A stretch of 64,000 nucleotides of DNA from Sphingomonas sanxanigenens DSM 19645 = NX02 (GTDB lineage Bacteria > Pseudomonadota > Alphaproteobacteria > Sphingomonadales > Sphingomonadaceae). The notes beneath the pieces were generated by a model. It made no database searches. It was not told where the DNA came from and worked only from the letters and a program-made list of their open reading frames with translations. The stretch lies in assembly GCF_000512205.2 (NCBI RefSeq), contig NZ_CP006644.1, positions 6,112,001 to 6,176,000 on the forward strand, in the 5' to 3' direction. A program made the position numbers and the translations under genes. Positions 57,876 through 64,000 of the stretch are shown in pieces. The first letter of the stretch is position 1. Each line of letters opens with the position of its first letter.

Positions 57876-58838
57876 GTGACCGCCGCGATCCCCACCCGCA
57901 CCATCCAGCTTCAGCCCTGGCTGAAGACCGGCGACGTGGAAGCCTGCTTCCCGACTGACGGGGGCGGTGCCCTGATCCTGAAGGATCGCGGCCGCATTCT
58001 GCTCGACGAAACGCTTGCCGTCATAACCCTGCATGACCGGCCCGACATCGACTGGGGCTGGACCCACGCGCAACGTTTGCCGGGCGGAGGCTATGCGCTC
58101 GCCTCATCGCGGTCCGTGGTAGGCAAGAAGAACCTCCAACTCTTCGACGATCGCGGCAACCTCGTGACGCGCTTCCCGGCGGGCGACGCGATCGAGCATA
58201 TGGCAGTCGATGACCAAGGGCGCATCTGGGTCGGTTATTTCGACGAAGGCATCTTCGGCCATGACCCACTCTCTTACGCAGGGCTCTCTCGCTTTAGCGA
58301 GACCGGGCGGCTCGATTATCAATGGGATTACAGCACCCACGGACCGATCCTGGATTGCTATGCGCTGACCCTCGATGGCGCCGGCCGAGCGTGGCTATGT
58401 CCCTATACCGAGTTCTTCGTAGCCGCGATCACCGACGATGATGTGCGCATCGTAATGTCCGAAGCGCCAGTGTCGCTCGCCCAGGGGCTGCTGGTTAGCG
58501 CCACGCATCTCGGGTTCGTGGGCGGGATGGACTTGCCGCGCGATGGCGGCACGGTGATCGGTTGGAGCATCGATGGAACGGCCACCCATCTGCCGCCGAC
58601 GCCGGAAGATTTGTCCGAAACGACAAAGGAAAGCGTCGTCACGATCGTGGATCTTCAAACCGGCGCGCAGACACAGGTGCAATTGCTGGACGAGTATGCT
58701 GCGCCGCTGGCGTTTCACAATCGTGTCAATTGCCGGGCAGGTACAGCAGCCTGCTGGACGAAGGACGCCATATATCGGTTCAAGCTGGAAAACCTCGTGT
58801 CCGCCGCTGCCGTAGCTCCCTCTTCCCCGAGAGGCTAA
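57876..58838 (+). CDS. Beta-propeller-like protein of unknown function
   Basis: A 320-residue soluble protein with WD/NHL-like blade segments (GRIWVGYFDEGIFG, YALTLDGAGRAWLCPYTEFF). No signal peptide. Start GTG 57876. Its last codons (SSPRG) fall in a copy of the CCTCT...AGAGG palindrome, so the 3' end may have been extended by that repeat. Function unknown. Confidence 0.55.
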   Translation: MTAAIPTRTIQLQPWLKTGDVEACFPTDGGGALILKDRGRILLDETLAVITLHDRPDIDWGWTHAQRLPGGGYALASSRSVVGKKNLQLFDDRGNLVTRFPAGDAIEHMAVDDQGRIWVGYFDEGIFGHDPLSYAGLSRFSETGRLDYQWDYSTHGPILDCYALTLDGAGRAWLCPYTEFFVAAITDDDVRIVMSEAPVSLAQGLLVSATHLGFVGGMDLPRDGGTVIGWSIDGTATHLPPTPEDLSETTKESVVTIVDLQTGAQTQVQLLDEYAAPLAFHNRVNCRAGTAACWTKDAIYRFKLENLVSAAAVAPSSPRG

Positions 58839-58844
58839 GCAGGT

Positions 58845-61800
58845 TCAAAACGCCGACTTCAGCACCGCCCGCACCCCGACGCCGACGCTGCCCTGCCGCT
58901 CCTCCGCGCTCGCCTCGCCGCTGATGCCGAAGCGCGAATCGCCGCCGCTTAGCCGCAGCCGCGCCAGCCAGCCGTCGGCGCGCTGCTCGGGGTCGAGGGT
59001 GAAGCTGGCGCCCGAGGAGAAGCTCGCGACGGTGCTGTCGATCGCGCCGCCGAGGATGGTGCGCAGCCCGCCTTCCGCCTCGATCCGGAAATAGCCGCCG
59101 TCCGCATCCGGCTTCTTCAGGTCATAGCCGATCGCGAGGCTGGTCGTCGCCGCAAGCTCGTCGCTCTTGCGCGCGGCCACGCTGAGGTCGAACGCGGTGC
59201 CGCCGCCGGTTTCGGTGCGCGCATCCTCGCTCAGCCGGTAATAGTCGATCGCGCCGATCGGGCGCAGGCTGAGGCGGCCTGCCTGCAAGGTATAGGAGGC
59301 GCCGGCCGCGCCGGACAGCAAGGTGCCGCTCCAATTGGCCTTGGCGGTGCGCTCCACCGCGCTGCCGTCGATATCGTCGTTGAAGAAGCGGCGGCCGTCG
59401 AAGCTGATCCACCCTGCCGATGCGCGCGCATAGGTGGAGAGGCCACCGCGCCGCAGGCGCCAGAACAGGCTGGTCTCGAACTGGTTCGCCAGCACTTCGT
59501 TGGAGGTGCCGCCGTCGCTGTTGCGGCCGATCAGATAGGCGAGCGTGCCGCCGACGGTGCCGATGCCGGTGTCGATCTCCGCACCGCCGACCATGCCCCA
59601 GCCGAGAATGTCATAGGCTGCGGTCTGCCCGGCGTCCTTGGATCCGCTCCAGCCGACCTGCTGGAAGAGCAGGCGGAAGCCGCGATCGTCCTTAGGGCCG
59701 CCCTGATCCTCCAGAAAGCGCATCGCCGCGCGTGAGCCCGCCGTCACCGTCTCGAAGGTGCCGCCGGCATGATCGGGCAGCATCTGGCGGAACACAGATC
59801 GCACCCCGGCCTGGTCGGTCTTGTCGAGCAGCACCGATGCCATGTCCGCGTCGCTGTCGACCACCGACAGGATCGCGTCATAGGCGGCGCCTTCCCAGCG
59901 GTTGAGGCCCAGGGCCGATGCGGCCTTGCGCGCGATCGTCAATGTCAGGCTGCCGGCGTCGGCGGTGAGGCTGCTGTCGAACAGATAGGGCAAGGTCGCG
60001 GTCGGCGTGCCGGTCAGCGCGGCGGCGGTGACGACGGTGAAGCTGCCCTCCGACCCCAGCACGCTCGACAGGCTGACGTCGAGCGTCGATCCGGTCGCGA
60101 AGCTCGCCGCGCCCGCCACCGCATAGCCGGTGCTGCTGCCATCGCTGCCGATCGTCACGCCGATGGTGCCGCCGCTGCCGACGGTCAGCGCGGAGAGGGC
60201 GAGCGTGCCGGTGTTCGTCGGCAGGAAGCTGCCGCCATCGACATTCAGCGTCAGCCCGGCGCTGTTGGTGACCGCGCCCGCGAAGCTGGCGCTGCCCGAC
60301 AGCGTCATCGCATCGGCGCCGCCGCCGAAATCCACGTCGCCCGCGAAAGTGGCGCTGTCCGCCAACGTCAGCCGGTCATTGCCCGCGCCGAAGCCGATGG
60401 TGCCGCTGGTCTTGCTGGTCCCGCTCAGCGCCGCGACATTGTCGCCCGCGCCGAAGCCGATGTCGCCGCTTACCGTGCCGGCGGAGACGGTGAGAACGTC
60501 GCTGCCGCTGCCGAAACGGATGTCGCCGACGATCCCCGGGGCAGCCGAATCCTCGACGTCCGATTGGAACTGGGCAAGCGTGACGCCGCTGGCGTTGGCG
60601 CTCACGTCGATCGCGATCGAGTTGCCGGCGCTGCCCGAACTGGCGGTGATGGTGCCGCTGTTGCTGATCGTCGTCAGCGTGCCCGACAGGTCCTGGATCG
60701 CATAGGCGGTGCCATCCGTATAGGTGGTCGCGCCGATCGCACCGCTGTTGACCAGAGACGGCAGGCTGCCTCCCGCGGTGATCAGCAGCGCGCGCGACAG
60801 TTCGCCGTCCTCATAGCCGCCGGCCGCGGCGATCGTGCCGCTGTTGGTCAGCAGCGGCACGGTGGCGCCGTCGGCGATGGCGAGGCCGGTCGCGTCGCTC
60901 AGCGAATAGGCTGCGACCGAGCCGCCGACGCGGATGCCGCCCGCGATCGAGACGGTGCCGCCCTCGCCGCCGATCCTCACGCCGGTGCCGTCGATGCCCT
61001 CGTAGATGCCATAGCCGATGACGCTACCGTCGATCGCAAGCCCGGCACCGGCGGCATCGCCGGCGATCGCACCGATGCTGATCGCCTGCGTCGATCCCAC
61101 CAGCATAGCGGGCTGGCCGCCATAGGCGGTGACGGCCGCAGTGCCCTCCTCGCTGTCGGTGACGCCGTCGCCATCCTCGTCATCCTCATCCTCGTCATCA
61201 TCGCCTGGGGGCGCCGCGAGCAGGATGCCCCCGCCGACATTGCCCTGCACCCACACCGCGGGGCCGCCCTGCAGCAGGTCGTCCGCCTCGAGCACCGAGG
61301 TGTCGGCGGGCGAACTCGTATAGCGATAGCCGGTGGCGTAGACCGATCCCTGGATCACGAGCGCGCCACCGATGTCGCCCTCGGCGGCATAGCCGATGCT
61401 GCCCTCGCCGGTGACCGAGATCGCGCCTTCCAGCGTCACCGACCCGGTAACGTCGCCGGTGCGCACGCCATAGCCGTGGTCGCCGACGACGCTGATCGTG
61501 CCGCTGCTGGTCAGCGATCCGTCGAGCGTGCCGCCGAGATGGATGCCCGCCGAGTCGTCGCCCTGCACGGTGATCGTGCCGCTGTTGTCGATCGTTCCGG
61601 TGAACGCACCCGATGTGCGGATGCCATAGCGGCTGATGCCCTCGGCGAAGGGGCCGTCGAGATCGTCGTCATCATCCGAATCCTCGGCCTCATAGCTCTC
61701 GTCGAGCGTGATCGTGCCGCTGCTGGTGATGGTGCCGCTGATCCCGTCATCGGCGAGGATACCGGTGGCGCCGTCCGCGTCGGTGATGGTGATGTCTCCC

Positions 61801-62006
61801 GCGCTGGAGACGCTGTTGTCGCTGTCCACCGTTACCGCGATGCCGCTGTCCAGTTCGATCGCGCCATCCTCGCCGATGGTGACGTCGCCCGCGGTGGAGG
61901 TGAGGACCGGCGTCGTCCGGGTGGTGCTGATCGTCGTCTGGGCGAAGGCCATGCCGGGCAGCGTGGTGAGGGGCAGCAGGCAGGTGCCCGCCAGCAGCTT
62001 GCGCAT
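58845..62006 (-). CDS. Large autotransporter adhesin
   Basis: A 1053-residue type Va autotransporter. Signal peptide MRKLLAGTCLLPLTTLPGMAFA; a passenger of short Gly/Ser/Thr beta-helix repeats with NSGTI motifs (about 23-760); a C-terminal beta-barrel of about 280 residues ending in Phe (VLKSAF). Two acidic inserts (DSDDDDDLDG and GDDDEDEDDEDGDG) resemble calcium-binding linkers. It probably acts in adhesion or biofilm formation. Confidence 0.9.
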   Translation of the reverse strand: MRKLLAGTCLLPLTTLPGMAFAQTTISTTRTTPVLTSTAGDVTIGEDGAIELDSGIAVTVDSDNSVSSAGDITITDADGATGILADDGISGTITSSGTITLDESYEAEDSDDDDDLDGPFAEGISRYGIRTSGAFTGTIDNSGTITVQGDDSAGIHLGGTLDGSLTSSGTISVVGDHGYGVRTGDVTGSVTLEGAISVTGEGSIGYAAEGDIGGALVIQGSVYATGYRYTSSPADTSVLEADDLLQGGPAVWVQGNVGGGILLAAPPGDDDEDEDDEDGDGVTDSEEGTAAVTAYGGQPAMLVGSTQAISIGAIAGDAAGAGLAIDGSVIGYGIYEGIDGTGVRIGGEGGTVSIAGGIRVGGSVAAYSLSDATGLAIADGATVPLLTNSGTIAAAGGYEDGELSRALLITAGGSLPSLVNSGAIGATTYTDGTAYAIQDLSGTLTTISNSGTITASSGSAGNSIAIDVSANASGVTLAQFQSDVEDSAAPGIVGDIRFGSGSDVLTVSAGTVSGDIGFGAGDNVAALSGTSKTSGTIGFGAGNDRLTLADSATFAGDVDFGGGADAMTLSGSASFAGAVTNSAGLTLNVDGGSFLPTNTGTLALSALTVGSGGTIGVTIGSDGSSTGYAVAGAASFATGSTLDVSLSSVLGSEGSFTVVTAAALTGTPTATLPYLFDSSLTADAGSLTLTIARKAASALGLNRWEGAAYDAILSVVDSDADMASVLLDKTDQAGVRSVFRQMLPDHAGGTFETVTAGSRAAMRFLEDQGGPKDDRGFRLLFQQVGWSGSKDAGQTAAYDILGWGMVGGAEIDTGIGTVGGTLAYLIGRNSDGGTSNEVLANQFETSLFWRLRRGGLSTYARASAGWISFDGRRFFNDDIDGSAVERTAKANWSGTLLSGAAGASYTLQAGRLSLRPIGAIDYYRLSEDARTETGGGTAFDLSVAARKSDELAATTSLAIGYDLKKPDADGGYFRIEAEGGLRTILGGAIDSTVASFSSGASFTLDPEQRADGWLARLRLSGGDSRFGISGEASAEERQGSVGVGVRAVLKSAF

Positions 62007-62170
62007 TGAAACTCCCTGGATCGCGTGCGGTGGACGCGCACCCGCGGGGCCGCTCCAACCGGATCTCGGAGCGGGGGGTCAACGGATGCGCGCCCAGGCC
62101 CCAAGGGCGCCCGGGAGGTGTCTGCGGTGTGTCCGCGGATTGCGGGATGTTTCGGGTGGCAGAATAGCCT

Positions 62171-62185
62171 CTCCCCTCGGGGGAG
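62171..62185. terminator. Palindrome CTCCCC/GGGGAG after aguB
   Basis: A 6-bp perfect stem with a 3-nt loop, 14 bp beyond the aguB stop on the reverse strand. It is another member of the CCTCTCCCC palindrome family and a likely terminator of the aguA-aguB transcript. Confidence 0.4.
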
Positions 62186-62198
62186 CGGCCAAGGGCGC

Positions 62199-63047
62199 TC
62201 AGATATCCTGAACCAGACGCCCGTAAAGCTCCGGCCGCCGATCGCGGAAGAAGCCGAACGCCGCGCGATGCTTTTTCGCGAGGTCGATATCCACCTCGGC
62301 CACCAGCACGCCGGTCTCGTCGCGCTTGTAGTCGGCGACGAAATCCCCGCGCTGGTCGGTGATGAAGCTGTGGCCGTAGAAGGTCTGGCCGCATTCGGTG
62401 CCGACGCGGTTGGATGCGACCACCGGCACGACGTTGGACACGCTGTGGCCGATCATCGCGCGCTGCCACAGCCGGCTGGTGTCGAGGTCCGGATCATGCG
62501 GCTCGTTGCCGATCGCGGTGGGGTAGAACAGGATCTCGGCGCCCATCAGCATCATCGCGCGCGCGGTCTCGGGATACCATTGATCCCAGCAGATGCCGAC
62601 GCCGATCGTGCCGTAGCGCGTCTTCCACACCTTGAAGCCGGTGTTGCCGGGGCGGAAGTAGAATTTCTCCTCATAGCCGGGGCCATCGGGGATGTGGCTC
62701 TTGCGATAGACGCCCATCACCTCGCCGGCATCGTCGATCATCGCCAGGCTGTTATAATGATGCGGTCCATCCGCCTCGAAGAAGCTGGTCGGGATATAGA
62801 CCTGCAATTCCTTCGCCAGCGCCTGCATCGCCAGCACCGCCTTGTGCTCGCCCACCGGCCTGGCGTTGGCGAACAGGCTCTCGTCCTCGACGCGGCAGAA
62901 ATAGGGGCCTTCGAACAGCTCGGGCGGCAGGATGATCTTCGCACCTTGCGCCGCCGCCTCCCGCACCAGCGCGCTCACCGCCGCGATGTTCGCGTCGATA
63001 TCGTCACCGAATGCAAGCTGCAGCGCAGCCACCTTCACCTTCGTCAT
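62199..63047 (-). CDS. aguB: N-carbamoylputrescine amidase
   Basis: A 282-residue nitrilase-superfamily amidase. The catalytic triad is Glu43 (PPELFEG), Lys116 (YRKSHIP) and Cys153 (GICWDQWYPE). It turns N-carbamoylputrescine into putrescine, CO2 and ammonia, the last step of the agmatine route. It lies 61 bp after aguA on the same strand, with the two probably co-transcribed. Confidence 0.93.
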   Translation of the reverse strand: MTKVKVAALQLAFGDDIDANIAAVSALVREAAAQGAKIILPPELFEGPYFCRVEDESLFANARPVGEHKAVLAMQALAKELQVYIPTSFFEADGPHHYNSLAMIDDAGEVMGVYRKSHIPDGPGYEEKFYFRPGNTGFKVWKTRYGTIGVGICWDQWYPETARAMMLMGAEILFYPTAIGNEPHDPDLDTSRLWQRAMIGHSVSNVVPVVASNRVGTECGQTFYGHSFITDQRGDFVADYKRDETGVLVAEVDIDLAKKHRAAFGFFRDRRPELYGRLVQDI

Positions 63048-63108
63048 GCCTGTCCCTCAACAATGAAGCCGCCGCCCGCGCACGCGGGACGGGCGCGTCA
63101 CCCTGCCC

Positions 63109-64000
63109 CTAGATCGACGGCGCCTGCTGGCTGATGCAGTGGAAGCTGCCGCCGCCGGTCAGGATATGGTCGGCGTGCTGGCCCACCGCAACCCGGCCGG
63201 GAAACAGCGCCTGGATCGCCTGCACCGCCGCTTCGTCATTGGCAGCGCCATATTGCGGAACGACGACGGTGGCATTGCCGATATAGAAATTCATATAGCT
63301 CGCCGGGATCGCCTCGCCCTCTGCCTCGATCAGCCCGGGGGAGGGGATCGGTGCCGGTTCGAGGCCGAACGCGCGCGCGCGCGCCCAGGCGTCGGCATAG
63401 ACGTCCGCATTGGGATCGTCCTCGCCCGCCGGCACCGGCAGCGCGAGCACGCCCGGCGCCACGAAGCGCGCGAGATTGTCGACATGGCCGTCGGTATGGT
63501 CGTTGGCGAGGCCCTCGCCCAGCCACAGCACCCGGTCCAGCCCGAGGTCATTCGCCAGCCGCGCTTCGATCTCCGTGCGGCTCAGGTCCGGGTTGCGGTT
63601 GGGATTGAGCAGGCATTGTTCGGTCGTCACCGCAAGCCCCGTCCCGTCGGTGTCGATCGCGCCGCCTTCAAGCACCCAGCCATGGCGGGTGGTGGCGAGC
63701 TTCGCCGCATCCGCCAGCCGCCCGCCGACATCCTCGTCGCCGGGCAGTTCATATTTGTTGCCCCACCAGTTGAAGTCGAAGTCGCGTGCCACGCGCTCGC
63801 CGGCGTGGGTGACGAGGATCGGGCCGGTGTCGCGCAGCCAGATGTCGCCGAACGGCGCGATCTCGACGATCACGCCGTCGTCGACCAGCGCCAGCGCGGC
63901 CTCGGAGGATTCGATGTCGGCGACGACGAGGCGGACCTGCTCGCCGCGCCCGTCGGCATGGACGGCGTTGGCGAAGGCGGCGACCTCGACGCGGGCGGGC
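63109..64000 (-). CDS. aguA: Agmatine deiminase (5' end outside window)
   Basis: The C-terminal 297 residues of agmatine deiminase; the frame runs off the right edge. Motifs include IAPFGDIWLRDTGPIL, the FDFNWWGNKY segment, NDHTDGHVDN with the active-site His, and the terminal GGGSFHCISQQAP with the nucleophilic Cys. It converts agmatine to N-carbamoylputrescine for AguB. An internal GTG at 63873 is not the true start, because coding similarity continues upstream. Confidence 0.93.
   Translation of the reverse strand, partial: PARVEVAAFANAVHADGRGEQVRLVVADIESSEAALALVDDGVIVEIAPFGDIWLRDTGPILVTHAGERVARDFDFNWWGNKYELPGDEDVGGRLADAAKLATTRHGWVLEGGAIDTDGTGLAVTTEQCLLNPNRNPDLSRTEIEARLANDLGLDRVLWLGEGLANDHTDGHVDNLARFVAPGVLALPVPAGEDDPNADVYADAWARARAFGLEPAPIPSPGLIEAEGEAIPASYMNFYIGNATVVVPQYGAANDEAAVQAIQALFPGRVAVGQHADHILTGGGSFHCISQQAPSI

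Noticed and set aside
59769-62009. A 746-codon forward frame
   Set aside because: It is antisense to the autotransporter, and its Arg/Ala/Gly/Asp repeats mirror that gene's repeats.
1-64000. CRISPR array
   Set aside because: No regular short repeats with unique spacers were seen on either strand.

Overview
The window is high-GC alphaproteobacterial DNA, most like Sphingomonas or a close relative: the bacterioferritin/Bfd pair, DUF418, DUF3052 and DUF962 proteins, a chromosomal BrnT-BrnA module and the GTA-like phage tail genes all fit. This assignment comes from protein recognition, not from a database search.

Positions 1 to about 35,801 are the right-hand part of a temperate siphovirus prophage. 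A CI-like XRE/S24 repressor runs off the left edge and is divergent from a Cro-like gene, with two near-identical operators between them. A tightly overlapped early operon follows (CHC2/Toprim primase, DnaB helicase, DUF1376 protein and small unknowns), ending at a terminator. The late operon starts after a perfect palindrome: HNH nuclease, three small proteins, terminase pair, HK97 portal, ClpP-type protease, major capsid, connector and neck proteins, tail tube, a tail assembly chaperone with a GGGAAAC -1 frameshift site, tape measure, GTA-like tail-tip genes, hub protein, and a 1,197-residue tail fibre with SGNH-hydrolase motifs. Lysis genes follow: two membrane proteins, a structured leader, T7-lysozyme-like amidase and nested Rz/Rz1 spanins. 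No integrase is visible; it presumably lies left of the window.

The prophage carries accessory genes: a lipoprotein gene reversed inside the tail operon, an excalibur-domain secreted protein, a hairpin-rich non-coding stretch (about 31.0-31.65 kb), an unusual two-gene PIN-domain module, small metabolic or regulatory unknowns, and a divergent promoter region with an alphaproteobacterial LexA box (GTTC-N7-GTTC) in front of a HIRAN-domain gene. The right boundary is a tRNA 3' end (T arm, acceptor strand, CCA) followed by the host tRNA terminator, so the phage used a tRNA gene, probably tRNA-Val(GAC), as attB.

From 35.8 kb on the DNA is chromosomal: a serine hydrolase; bfd-bfr iron storage, with a hairpin over the bfr ribosome site; DUF418, DUF3052 and DUF962 genes; an orphan 523-residue protein; a family 5-like uracil-DNA glycosylase; a transcription factor; two beta-propeller-like proteins; a pentapeptide-repeat protein; an SDR; a GST; a BrnT/BrnA toxin-antitoxin pair beside a HEPN-motif/HTH protein; a two-component system divergent from a heavy-metal RND efflux operon; a large autotransporter; and the agmatine-to-putrescine genes aguB and aguA, the latter cut by the right edge.
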